From the IMG/VR virus record IMGVR_UViG_3300037229_000064, positions 1-47,165 of that record: DNA of 47,165 nucleotides. The stretch is one strand, 5' to 3'. Shown in pieces: positions 39,242 through 47,091 of the stretch (position 1 is the first letter of the stretch; every line of letters begins with the position of its first letter). Under the pieces are notes generated by a model. The model was given only the letters and a program-made list of their open reading frames with translations. It made no database searches and was not told the origin of the DNA. Origin of the DNA: a virus. Position numbers and translations under genes: made by a program.

Positions 39242-40097
39242 TTTCTTTGAACACGTCGATGCTACCGGCGTCGTCGAGAATCACATCAAGCAAGTGCTTG
39301 AGCTCGAGGATGACCAGGCGAAGATTATTCTGAAGCGATACCAGGAAGTTCGTCGTGACTTAGTGGATCGTCTCTCCACAATGCGCGGGGGAACCTTTAC
39401 CGCGCAACATCTTCGCGGGACGCTGGCCCAGGTCGAGGGCGCGATCACTGCCATAACTGAGCATTTGCAAGGGGCGATGGTTAAGGGCGCTTATGTATCG
39501 GCGCTGAAGGGTGTTCAGCATCTTACGAAAGAGCTGAACGTCTTCGACGAAAAGTTTACCGGCGCAGTGACACCCATCAATCTGAATGCCGCACTGATAG
39601 CACAGGACACGTCTCAGTTGCTCATAACGCGATATAATACAAATCTGGCTCGCTACGGATCGAACCTCTATGCTGAGATCAGCAACGGCCTGTTCTCTGC
39701 AACTCTTGGAGAAACTAATCAGGATGAAGTGATCGGGCGGATCAGTCAGTTCTTCAATGGAAAAGAGTGGGAGCTCCATAGGATTGTTAGAACAGAGTTG
39801 CACGGCATTTACAACCGTGGGAAGTTGGCCGGGATGAAAAAACTGGTTGACGAAGATGTGATCCCGGACATGAAGAGAACGCTGATTCACCCGATGGACG
39901 CGCGAACAGGCGATGACTCGAAGTACGCAGCCCGCCTCCACCTGGTCGCCGAGATGGACAAACCTTTTGTCTACACCTGGAAGGGTGACCGTCGCGAGTT
40001 CTTCACGCCTCCTGATCGCCCGAACGATCGTTCGGTGATGGTGCCTTACCGCGAGTCGTGGGGCGACGATCAACCTCCGTCGTTCTTGCCGTTCTAA
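39234..40097 (+). CDS. Head morphogenesis protein (Mu gpF / SPP1 gp7-like)
   Basis: GTG 39234 gives 287 residues. Residues 150-230 have the Mu F-like pattern: TRYNTNLARYGSNLYAEIS, RISQFFNGKEWELHRIVRTE, then YNRGKLAGMKK, and a C-terminal RTLIHPMDARTGDDSK (H-P-x-D-x-R-T) block. It comes after the portal and is present in few copies near it. The frame overlaps the preceding gene by 8 bases. Confidence 0.8.
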   Translation: MPNFFEHVDATGVVENHIKQVLELEDDQAKIILKRYQEVRRDLVDRLSTMRGGTFTAQHLRGTLAQVEGAITAITEHLQGAMVKGAYVSALKGVQHLTKELNVFDEKFTGAVTPINLNAALIAQDTSQLLITRYNTNLARYGSNLYAEISNGLFSATLGETNQDEVIGRISQFFNGKEWELHRIVRTELHGIYNRGKLAGMKKLVDEDVIPDMKRTLIHPMDARTGDDSKYAARLHLVAEMDKPFVYTWKGDRREFFTPPDRPNDRSVMVPYRESWGDDQPPSFLPF

Positions 40098-40345
40098 TCG
40101 TCGTGCGAATGCGCTTCGAAGCCCGACCCATCGTAAGCCGGACCCATACTGTGACCTGGCGGCCGAGTGGGAACACCTAGTTTATAGGTGGTATCGACTG
40201 AGAAGTAGTCGATGCATGCGCAGCGATCGTGGAGGTACATTCCGTCCTGGTAGCGAACCTGGCATTTTCCCTTGCAGTAGGAGTTGAGATCCAGAGAGTC
40301 GGCCGAGATCGTGGATGTAAAGAGCAGGACCATCGCCCAGGTCAT
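40094..40345 (-). CDS. Small secreted Cys protein (possible moron)
   Basis: I start at ATG 40345 on the minus strand, giving 83 residues with a Sec signal peptide (residues 1-16, TISA) and four Cys (about 24, 28, 43 and 45) that could be disulfides. Longer starts overlap the metallophosphoesterase gene. It is in reverse orientation among head genes. It may act in the periplasm. Function unknown. Confidence 0.5.
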   Translation of the reverse strand: MTWAMVLLFTSTISADSLDLNSYCKGKCQVRYQDGMYLHDRCACIDYFSVDTTYKLGVPTRPPGHSMGPAYDGSGFEAHSHDD

Positions 40346-40360
40346 ACTCAATTCTACCAA

Positions 40361-40388
40361 TTGACTTCTATAGCGTCCATGTAACAAT
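40361..40388 (+). promoter_or_regulatory. Leaderless promoter for metallophosphoesterase gene
   Basis: TTGACT (40361-40366), 16-bp spacer, AACAAT (40383-40388), 6 nt and ATG 40395: the same geometry as 20600-20663. No ribosome site. Confidence 0.5.
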
Positions 40389-40394
40389 ATTTGC

Positions 40395-41360
40395 ATGACT
40401 GCTAAGCTCTGCCCTGACGAAGACTTCATGAGGTTGTTCGGAGAACGAGGTGCCAAGGCGTTAGCAGAAATGCTGGGCACATGTGAAAGCGGGATCTACA
40501 AGAGGAGACGGCGCCTCGAGAAGCGACTGGGCGTTGAACTGTCACCTCCCTGCGGGTCGGAGCAGCGGTATCAAAACAAGATTTATACACCCACCTATCC
40601 GTCGCGTGTTCCCTTCAGGATTGACGACGGCGTGATCCTGGTAGGCAGTGATGCTCACCTCTGGCCTGGCTACAAGCCGACGGCCTGGAGGGCGCTCGAG
40701 AAGTTTGCAGAAGACTTTGAAGACGAGCTCAAGATGCTCTGCCTGAATGGCGACATCTTCGACGGACCAACGGCCAGCCGGCACGCTCAAATCATGTGGG
40801 AAAATAAACCCAACGTAGCGGATGAAATCGAATTCGTTACGGAGTGTATTGATTCTCTCCGCTCCAAGATGAATCCGTCAGCCGTTCGTTCGTGGAACAT
40901 CGGTAACCATGATGCTCGCTTTGAGACTTTGCTTTCAGGAAAGGCCCCTGAAATGGCCGGTGTGCGTGGAACTCGGTTATCTGATCAGTTCCCACACTGG
41001 AACTTCGCGTGGTCGGTCTGGGTCAATGATGAACTCGTAATCAAGCACCGCTTCAAAGGCGGAATTCATGCGACCCACAATAACACCCTTTGGTCGGGGA
41101 AATCCATGACCACAGGCCATTTGCACAGCTTGAAAGTTACGCCCTTCGATGACTATCACGGCACTCGCTACGGTTCCGATTCCGGGACATTGAACGACCC
41201 CTATGGACCGCACACTGCCTACACCGAAGACAATCCGCTTAACCATCGCTCTGGTTTCGTGGTACACACGTTTGCCGGCGGTAAGATGCTGATGCCGGAG
41301 ATCTGCGCGGTGGTGGACGAAAATACGGTACAGTTCCGCGGAAAGTTGATCAAGGTTTGA
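40395..41360 (+). CDS. Calcineurin-like metallophosphoesterase with HTH N-terminus
   Basis: This 321-residue protein has a possible HTH-type start (residues 5-40: MRLFGERGAKALAEMLGTCESGIYKRRRR) and then a phosphoesterase core: GSDAHLW at 84-90, NGDIFDG near 118-124, GNHDAR near 174-179, and TGHLHS near 235. These are the D-x-H, G-D-x-x-D, G-N-H-D and G-H-x-H metal motifs of the family, all intact. It lies in the head cluster with its own promoter, an insertion-like location. The substrate is unknown. Confidence 0.8.
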   Translation: MTAKLCPDEDFMRLFGERGAKALAEMLGTCESGIYKRRRRLEKRLGVELSPPCGSEQRYQNKIYTPTYPSRVPFRIDDGVILVGSDAHLWPGYKPTAWRALEKFAEDFEDELKMLCLNGDIFDGPTASRHAQIMWENKPNVADEIEFVTECIDSLRSKMNPSAVRSWNIGNHDARFETLLSGKAPEMAGVRGTRLSDQFPHWNFAWSVWVNDELVIKHRFKGGIHATHNNTLWSGKSMTTGHLHSLKVTPFDDYHGTRYGSDSGTLNDPYGPHTAYTEDNPLNHRSGFVVHTFAGGKMLMPEICAVVDENTVQFRGKLIKV

Positions 41361-41361
41361 G

Positions 41362-41436
41362 ATGGACCAGGACGCCGGCACTTTTATTTTCTTATCGATC
41401 TGCATCTTGCTGATGGTTATTTTCGACTCAATCTAG
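41362..41436 (+). CDS. 24-residue membrane peptide, tentative
   Basis: ATG 41362 to TAG 41436 encodes a short acid start and a single hydrophobic helix. It follows the metallophosphoesterase stop by 1 base and overlaps the convergent gene by 20 bases. Weakly supported. Confidence 0.3.
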   Translation: MDQDAGTFIFLSICILLMVIFDSI

Positions 41437-41746
41437 GCTCTTGGTTGGCCTCGACCTTGAGGAGCAGCTCGTATTCTTTTGTCCACTGCTTGAGGAAATC
41501 CTTGAACCGGCCGCGCTCGACTTCGATCTCTTCGAGTGATGTCGCTTTCTCTTCCAAGCAGATCGCGCAGTGGTCAGGCGTTTCCTTGTTCACGAAATAC
41601 GGTGGCGCCCAGACGTTCGCCTCTTGAATTTGGATCGACTGACGCCTTCGCCGCGGCCCTTGATCGTCGTCGATGTGATCGTACCAAACTCCGCCACGCC
41701 ACTTCAGGGCCACGTCGTTGTTGATGTAAAAATCTACCGGCATCAT
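41417..41746 (-). CDS. Hypothetical protein with HCAICLEE motif
   Basis: This 109-residue minus-strand product has a beta-rich start, a basic RRRRQ run and HCAICLEEKATS (CxxC) followed by a long coiled-coil-like helix. It might be a zinc-binding adaptor. It diverges from the scaffold gene; its upstream region contains the CCGTCAA motif array. Function unknown. Confidence 0.5.
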   Translation of the reverse strand: MMPVDFYINNDVALKWRGGVWYDHIDDDQGPRRRRQSIQIQEANVWAPPYFVNKETPDHCAICLEEKATSLEEIEVERGRFKDFLKQWTKEYELLLKVEANQEPRLSRK

Positions 41747-41790
41747 GTGAAAAGGATGTCACCAAAACCCCTCACGATTCAAGACCCAAT

Positions 41791-41836
41791 CCGTCAATAT
41801 ATTGCTTGCATATCCGTCAAATGTATGTCCTGTCAA
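41791..41836. promoter_or_regulatory. Conserved intergenic motif, copy 2, plus CCGTCAA repeats
   Basis: The 20-bp sequence at 41791-41810 matches 22699-22718 in 18 of 20 positions. CCGTCAA recurs at 41814-41820 and CTGTCAA at 41830-41836. A TTGCTT/TATGTC pair (41803-41829) would be a weak promoter for the head operon. The region separates divergent genes. Confidence 0.5.
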
Positions 41837-41883
41837 TTCGAATTAGAGCGCGTACGATTGCGTAATACCCAGGAGGTATACGC

Positions 41884-42639
41884 ATGAAAGAGCTTGAAGC
41901 CCTTTTGAAAGCAGCGACGGATGCCAAGGCGGAAGCTGAAGCCAACCCGACGGACAAAGTGAAACAGAAAGCAGCGGCGGATGCCCAAAAGGCCTACGAC
42001 GATGCGAAGGCGGCGGCGGATCTCGAAGATAAGCCAAACCCGGATGATGTGACCGATCCCGACTTCGATGAATCGAAAGCGGATGAAGCCACTAAAAAGT
42101 ACATCGCAAAACTCCGCAAGGAGAATGCGAGCCACCGAACCAAGAGCAAGGATCTGGCATCCAAACTCAAACTTTCGGACGAGCAGAAGAGAGCAATCCT
42201 GAAGGCTGCCGGAATCGAATCCGAAGACGAAAAGCCCGAAGAAAAGATCTCCAAGCTCACCCAAGAAACGCAAACCCAAAGCTTTCGTTTGGCGATTCTT
42301 GAGTCCGCAATGCAGCACGGCGTCCCGAGAGATCAGGTCGACTTTTACGAGTTCCTGGTTTCAAAGGCAACGAGTCAATTGGAAGAGGGCGAAGAGCTCT
42401 CTGAAGAAGCGCTCGCTGAGATCGTTACCCAGGTGAAGGCTAGCGGGAAAACCCCCGCTAACACCAAGCCCGGGAAAGAAGGGGACAAGACGCCCCCTCC
42501 TGGATCTGACGCTAACCGAGTGACGTTAGAGAAGTTCATTTCCATGTCCATGATGGAAAAGTCCGCTCTCTATACGAAGAACGAGGCGCTGTACACCGAG
42601 CTCATGACCCAAGCGAAGGCTAAAAGAAAGCTCGTCTAA
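41884..42639 (+). CDS. Prohead scaffold protein
   Basis: The 251-residue product is very acidic and helical, with Lys/Glu/Ala-rich helices at residues 1-45, a disordered acidic centre and LTQETQTQSFRLAILES in the middle: scaffold-like (SPP1/gp20 type). CAGGAGG precedes the ATG. It comes directly before the capsid gene, as expected. Confidence 0.75.
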   Translation: MKELEALLKAATDAKAEAEANPTDKVKQKAAADAQKAYDDAKAAADLEDKPNPDDVTDPDFDESKADEATKKYIAKLRKENASHRTKSKDLASKLKLSDEQKRAILKAAGIESEDEKPEEKISKLTQETQTQSFRLAILESAMQHGVPRDQVDFYEFLVSKATSQLEEGEELSEEALAEIVTQVKASGKTPANTKPGKEGDKTPPPGSDANRVTLEKFISMSMMEKSALYTKNEALYTELMTQAKAKRKLV

Positions 42640-42658
42640 CCACGAGCCGGAGGACACA

Positions 42659-43573
42659 ATGCCCGCAACCGTATCTGCTGACTTTTCGTTTGCGCCCAAA
42701 GTGTGGCAAGACCACATTATGGCGTATTTCGATCGCAAGTTGGTGTTCGGGGCTTTTGCTCTCCGGGATGAAAGCCTCACGGCTTCGCCCGGTCTGACGC
42801 AAAACTTCCCGTACTTCCAGAAGATCGGCCCCGCCGAAAACCCGTCCGAAGATGAAGGCTTGCTGGTTGACAGCCTGACCGACAATTCGTTCAACGTGAC
42901 TTGCGCTGAAGTCTCGAAGGCCGTTGGTATCACCAAAAAGGCTTTCAAGGTTTCCGCTGCTCGCACTGAGCGCATTATCCAGGAAGTCCAAGAGCAGGTT
43001 GGCCGCGTGTTCGCTGAGAAGATCGACACCGATCTTTATACGGCGCTCACGAGCTCCTTCACGCTCGGGTATCAGTCCTCGTCCTCGAACAGCTACGGCC
43101 TGACGAACGTCCGTACCCTGAACATCGCGAAGATCACGGCGTTCGGAGACAAGCACAAGGACAGCGTGGTCGTGTTCATGCACTCCATGCAGTTCCTGGA
43201 CTTGATGACCGACACCACGTCGGGCTTCCTCGTCGCGAACGCTCTCGACCCGATGTTCATGGTCGAAGGCTTCGAAGGTCGTCTCGCTGGCCTTGCTATC
43301 GTCACCGACGATAACGTGGGCAAGAACTCTGGCCTCGCTTCGAGCGGTGGTCAGATCAACAGCAAGAACGCCTACGACGCATGGATCTGTAAGGCTAACG
43401 CCTACGGGTTCATGGTGAAGCAGGAGATGGAGCTCGAGCACGACTACGACATCCTCCATCGTCAATGGGTGTTTGCCGGCGACCAATGGTACGGCACGCT
43501 CTCGTTCGACCAAACCATCAGCTCGGCGTTCAAAAAGACCGCCTTGCTCCAAACCGTAACGACCTACGGCTAA
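42659..43573 (+). CDS. Major capsid protein
   Basis: The 304-residue protein follows the scaffold gene with GGAGGAC ahead. It has an N-arm-like opening (PKVWQDHIMAYFDRKLVFG), FNVTCAEVSKAVGITKKAF near 80, a long spine-helix-like AARTERIIQEVQEQVGRVFAEKID, and VVFMHSMQFLDLM near 178, like HK97-fold capsids. Copy number should be the highest in the genome. Confidence 0.8.
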   Translation: MPATVSADFSFAPKVWQDHIMAYFDRKLVFGAFALRDESLTASPGLTQNFPYFQKIGPAENPSEDEGLLVDSLTDNSFNVTCAEVSKAVGITKKAFKVSAARTERIIQEVQEQVGRVFAEKIDTDLYTALTSSFTLGYQSSSSNSYGLTNVRTLNIAKITAFGDKHKDSVVVFMHSMQFLDLMTDTTSGFLVANALDPMFMVEGFEGRLAGLAIVTDDNVGKNSGLASSGGQINSKNAYDAWICKANAYGFMVKQEMELEHDYDILHRQWVFAGDQWYGTLSFDQTISSAFKKTALLQTVTTYG

Positions 43574-43588
43574 GAAAGGGAAACGACC

Positions 43589-44032
43589 ATGAGCGCAACT
43601 CTCAACGAACGTAACCCGAACGTAGATCGTATCGAAATCGGTACGATGACGACCGGGGCTGGCCTTTCGGCCGGTATCGTGATTCCGGGGATTTATTTCC
43701 GGAAGCACAGCCGCATCAAGAACGTGTACTATGCTGACACGTCTGCCATCGCAAAAAGCAGCTCGAACTACCTGACGCTTAAGCTTCAGGACAATAGTTC
43801 GACGCCTGTCGTGTACGCTTCGGCGGTCACGTCGGCTGCCGCGGTGGTTGCGGTGACTCAATACCCGCTGGCGCTCACCACGCCAGATGTGACCCTCGAA
43901 GACCCGACCGCTCCTGCCTCGCAGCAGGAAGAGGACGTGCCTGCCGGAACGATGCTCAACGTGAGCATCGCCGCCCTGGGAACCGCAGTTCCGACGAACG
44001 CGGCCATCCTGGTCGAGTGGTACCCCTGCTAA
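43589..44032 (+). CDS. Head decoration or stabilisation protein candidate
   Basis: This 147-residue beta-rich protein directly follows the major capsid protein (AAAGGGAAAC ahead). An IVIPGIYFRKHSRIKNVYYAD segment and a tail rich in Val/Ala are seen. Position suggests decoration. A GC hairpin follows its stop. Confidence 0.6.
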   Translation: MSATLNERNPNVDRIEIGTMTTGAGLSAGIVIPGIYFRKHSRIKNVYYADTSAIAKSSSNYLTLKLQDNSSTPVVYASAVTSAAAVVAVTQYPLALTTPDVTLEDPTAPASQQEEDVPAGTMLNVSIAALGTAVPTNAAILVEWYPC

Positions 44033-44044
44033 GCGGTAAGACGC

Positions 44045-44076
44045 GAGGGGCGGCGTATATGAAAAGGCCGCCCCTC
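44045..44076 (+). terminator. GC-rich hairpin after decoration gene, no U-tract
   Basis: GAGGGGCGGC (44045-44054) pairs with GCCGCCCCTC (44067-44076), loop 12 nt, then AAACTTCCAGG. No T-run. Compare 4455-4483 and 18001-18038. Confidence 0.7.
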
Positions 44077-44095
44077 AAACTTCCAGGAGACTATT

Positions 44096-44323
44096 ATGGG
44101 ACTCATGTTTGCCCGCCGCAGGGCGGAATCGGCTAAAGTGTTAGCCGCCAATAAAGCCAAAGCTCATGCCGACAATCATCGGCGTGCGCAGTTGGCTGCC
44201 GAGCAGGGCGTTCATCCGGCCGAGATTCAGAAACGGGAACAGCAAGCCAAGGCCAAGCCGGCCGAAGCTCCGAAGAAGGAAGCTCCGAAAGATGTCACCC
44301 CTAACGGCAGCGGAACAAAATAA
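44096..44323 (+). CDS. Small basic Ala/Lys-rich protein
   Basis: The 75-residue product is Arg and Ala rich, then Lys-Pro-Glu-rich (PKKEAPKD), so likely disordered and DNA- or capsid-associated. CAGGAG precedes the ATG. It overlaps the next gene by 32 bases. Confidence 0.5.
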   Translation: MGLMFARRRAESAKVLAANKAKAHADNHRRAQLAAEQGVHPAEIQKREQQAKAKPAEAPKKEAPKDVTPNGSGTK

Positions 44324-44651
44324 GATCATTCAGCTTCTCGGTTACGCGGGGAAATCCCTGCAAGCCGGCTCGGTTCTTTACGACAAGGTAATGAACGACC
44401 GTTTGCACAACCTTCCCCCCGTAACCGTTGAGCTTGTTCGGTCCTACCTGGCCCAGGTAGCCGTGATCGAGACTCAGTTGTTCCAGGCACCGGTTCGCCT
44501 CGTGGCAACCAAGGTGCAGGACATCGAGCTCAACCATCGTGAGATGATCCAGCTTCGCTCTGAGCGTCGCCGGATTTCCCGCGAAATTTCGACCCACGTC
44601 GATATCCCGTACATCGGGACGAATGGGGTCAACGTAGGCGTCGTAGCGTGA
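44292..44651 (+). CDS. Head-tail connector protein
   Basis: I start at ATG 44292, giving 119 residues. It is helical: residues 5-80, LLGYAGKSLQAGSVLYDKV, then ETQLFQAPVRL. It sits after the capsid module, where head-completion or connector proteins are found. Family by position. Confidence 0.5.
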   Translation: MSPLTAAEQNKIIQLLGYAGKSLQAGSVLYDKVMNDRLHNLPPVTVELVRSYLAQVAVIETQLFQAPVRLVATKVQDIELNHREMIQLRSERRRISREISTHVDIPYIGTNGVNVGVVA

Positions 44652-45088
44652 CCTACCCGACGCCTGAACCTACCGGAATAGCCGCAGCCCTCATCCCTTC
44701 GATGAACGCCATCCTGGGCGTCAGGGATACCGTAGGCGCGATCATACAGCCCGTGTACCTCGTTACAAGGACGTGGACAGGTACCGAGCCGGGAGCTGGG
44801 ACGGCCACGGATGGCTTGTCCCAGATTCTTCCCACACCGGCAATGAAGAGCTTCGACCAGGACGTGCGCCTGCGCGAAGGCGGCAACATCAAATCCGGCG
44901 ACATCATTTTGACCAGCGTATCGAAGCAGAGCTACACGCAAGCAGATCTGGACTCCGTTACTGGATCAGCTAATATTGAGAAGTTCTATTTGGTGGGCAC
45001 GAAGCTTTACCAGATTATCAAAGTCTCCGAGCGGATCGTCACTTTCGACGTTCATCTTCGCGAGATGACCAACCAGACGAAATACTAG
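44648..45088 (+). CDS. Head closure / neck protein candidate
   Basis: GTG 44648 (GTGA overlap). The 146-residue product has an N-terminal helix (GIAAALIPSMNAILG), then a beta-rich C-terminal part with GDIILTSVSKQSY and ITFDVHLREMT-like end, as in neck stoppers of the head-tail family. By position and shape. Confidence 0.5.
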   Translation: MTYPTPEPTGIAAALIPSMNAILGVRDTVGAIIQPVYLVTRTWTGTEPGAGTATDGLSQILPTPAMKSFDQDVRLREGGNIKSGDIILTSVSKQSYTQADLDSVTGSANIEKFYLVGTKLYQIIKVSERIVTFDVHLREMTNQTKY

Positions 45089-45098
45089 GAGGTATTCC

Positions 45099-45335
45099 AT
45101 GGGTGCTGAAGTAGGTAAGAAGGCTCTGATCAAGTCGCAGGGCGAATACGCCAAGGTTTCGGAATGTCTCGAAGCGAAGAGCGGTTACGGCAAAGCCGCG
45201 ACCGACGACGCGGATCTCGACGAAAAGCGCCACGATCGTGCGTTCAACCCGATCGACCAGGCCGAGAAGGGTAGTGTCTCTGCCAAGCTGAATGCGGACT
45301 CGGGCCGCTACCGAAAAGGCCCTGGTCCCGTCTAA
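45099..45335 (+). CDS. Small hypothetical virion-region protein
   Basis: The 78-residue protein is charged, Lys/Asp-rich, likely partly disordered. AGGAGG precedes the ATG. It ends one base into the next gene. Function unknown. Confidence 0.5.
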   Translation: MGAEVGKKALIKSQGEYAKVSECLEAKSGYGKAATDDADLDEKRHDRAFNPIDQAEKGSVSAKLNADSGRYRKGPGPV

Positions 45336-45850
45336 TGCCTTTCATTCGAGTTCATGGCCGTGTTGTCCATATTCAGGACAAGGGCGGCGCGGCCAATAAG
45401 AACAAAACCGGAGGATACACCAAGACCGCAGCAATGACTGCCGCCGGCGCGACTGTCGCTGGAACCGGTCAGATTGTTGGACGCGTAATGAGGTCTCCAG
45501 CAATCGCTATAGCTTCTTCTGCGGTAGGAGTCGGCCTAGGCGTTGGAGTATTTGTGCGCTCAATTCAGAAAGCCAGAAATCAGCCCGAAGGGGCTCCTCG
45601 TCTAAACGAGCTCAGTAAGCACTATCTCGCCGGATATGCCGGCGGTATCGCTGGCAGTGTCCTTGCGGCGGTCGGTAACAAGAAAGCAGTTAAAGGAGCC
45701 TTCGCCCTTCGCGGTGCAGCGATGCGCGGAGCGATGGCTATCAAGCCGTTTACGGCCAAGCTTGCCGAGGCACGCAAATTTAGAAAGGCTACGAAAGTGG
45801 CATCAACCGTTACCAATCCGACCAGGGGGCTTCTTAAATGGCAAAAGTAA
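45335..45850 (+). CDS. Membrane-like protein with FIRVHGRVVHI motif
   Basis: ATG 45335. The 171-residue protein starts with PFIRVHGRVVHI, the signature described in the findings, and has two hydrophobic Gly/Ala-rich segments (about 50-72 and 105-120), then a basic C-terminus. It could be an ejected or membrane-active virion protein. It overlaps the next gene by 13 bases. Confidence 0.5.
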   Translation: MPFIRVHGRVVHIQDKGGAANKNKTGGYTKTAAMTAAGATVAGTGQIVGRVMRSPAIAIASSAVGVGLGVGVFVRSIQKARNQPEGAPRLNELSKHYLAGYAGGIAGSVLAAVGNKKAVKGAFALRGAAMRGAMAIKPFTAKLAEARKFRKATKVASTVTNPTRGLLKWQK

Positions 45851-46032
45851 GCAAAGAGCTCAGCAAGGATCTGAACCGTTTTCCCGTCGGCAAGTTCGGC
45901 GGGAAGGGTCCGCGCGATCTCAACAACCCGAATTCGAATCATGTGGGCAACACCCACGAAGACCACGGCGTGAACAACACCCTGGGTGAAACCCCTGCAA
46001 AGGGAAAAGAGCTCGACGACGATTCTGTATGA
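45838..46032 (+). CDS. Small Asn/His-rich protein
   Basis: ATG 45838, 64 residues, with basic start and a disordered N-H-rich middle (NNPNSNHVGNTHEDHG) and an acidic end. Function unknown. Confidence 0.5.
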   Translation: MAKVSKELSKDLNRFPVGKFGGKGPRDLNNPNSNHVGNTHEDHGVNNTLGETPAKGKELDDDSV

Positions 46033-46511
46033 ACAGCGCAATCCGGTTCATCCGCAAAGATGGGCGGATCATCCCCATCGCTGCCGCAGCAGCCGGGTCA
46101 TCCGCCGTTAAGGGCGGCGCTGCCGCCATCACTCATCACGTTCTGAAGAAACAGGGCGTGACCGCAGTCAAAGGCAATCCCTACTTAAAAGCCGCTTCTG
46201 AATTCCTGGTGACCGCCGGCGGATTCGCAAGCGGCGCAGCGCTTAAGTTCGGTGGCAAAGGCCTCCTGGCCGGCGCTGTGGCTGATGAAGTGGTCGGGTT
46301 GACTGCATCAGGCCTGGGAGCCGCGGCATTCGCCGGCAAGGGCCAGCGCAAGGAACGTGCAGCCGGCATAGCGAAGCAAGAGCTCAAGCTCCAGGCGCTC
46401 GGCTGGGGCGCATTCGGTGCTGGCGCTATGAGCTCTAAAGGATCTCGTGCGGTCGCTGCCAAGGGCGTCGGCAAGGCTCTGTCGTTTGCCCGCAAGGTGG
46501 TAGGCGTATGA
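46029..46511 (+). CDS. Membrane-like protein with FIRKDGRIIPI motif
   Basis: ATG 46029 (ATGA overlap). The 160-residue protein opens RFIRKDGRIIPI, then three Ala/Gly-rich segments that could span or insert into membranes, separated by Lys/Arg. Similar in build to 45335. Overlaps the next gene by ATGA. Confidence 0.5.
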   Translation: MNSAIRFIRKDGRIIPIAAAAAGSSAVKGGAAAITHHVLKKQGVTAVKGNPYLKAASEFLVTAGGFASGAALKFGGKGLLAGAVADEVVGLTASGLGAAAFAGKGQRKERAAGIAKQELKLQALGWGAFGAGAMSSKGSRAVAAKGVGKALSFARKVVGV

Positions 46512-46972
46512 GCCAGAACAGAAAGATCGTTCAGCTCGAAGACTTCTCAAAAGAGCTTGGGAACTTTTCCAAGAAGTCTCTCGCCAAAAAGCAAAAGGCG
46601 GTGGTAGCGGGTGTGGCCGCTAGTATCCCGGCGCTTGTCGCCGCGAGCCCGGTAGACACGGGTGCCTATGCCTCAAGCTGGGATTTCACGGTGCTCGAGC
46701 AATCCGTGATCCTGGGTAACTACGCACCTTACGCCGGCGTGATCGAATACGGAGCGCGTCCGTTCACCCCTCCGATCGGTCCGCTTCTCGCCTGGGCGAA
46801 GCGTGTGAGCCAATCAAGCGCGCAGCCGCCGGATTACGATTCGCAGTGCTGGGCGCTCGCTAAGTACGTTCAGAAAAAGATTTCTAGGGAAGGAATGAAG
46901 CCTCAGCATATAATGGAGAAAATGATTCCAACGATCATCGACAACATCCGCCAGGAGCTGAAAATAATATGA
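46508..46972 (+). CDS. Head-tail joining / HK97 gp10-like protein
   Basis: ATG 46508 (ATGA overlap), 154 residues. The PVDTGAYASSWDFTV block (residues about 47-61), then NYAPYAGVIEYGARPF, is the classic gp10/tail-completion motif: P-V-D-T-G-x-h-x-x-S-W/F, then N-x-x-x-Y-A-x-x-h-E-x-G. The gene's 3' end is the one shown at 1-108. Confidence 0.85.
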   Translation: MSQNRKIVQLEDFSKELGNFSKKSLAKKQKAVVAGVAASIPALVAASPVDTGAYASSWDFTVLEQSVILGNYAPYAGVIEYGARPFTPPIGPLLAWAKRVSQSSAQPPDYDSQCWALAKYVQKKISREGMKPQHIMEKMIPTIIDNIRQELKII

Positions 46973-47091
46973 AATACATTTTTCTTTCATCGACAACATC
47001 CGCCAGGAGCTGAAAATAATATGAAATACATTTTTCTTTCATCGACAACATCCGCCAGGAGCTGAAAATAATATGAAATACATTTTTCTTT
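46936..47091 (+). repeat. 52-bp unit, three tandem copies
   Basis: Exact copies at 46936-46987, 46988-47039 and 47040-47091. Each spans the 3' end of the gp10-like gene, its TGA and the first 18 bases of the secreted gene at 105. Copies 1 and 2 would encode a 14-residue peptide. The left end (72-123) has one copy, so either assembly artefact or true copy-number variation. Confidence 0.9.
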
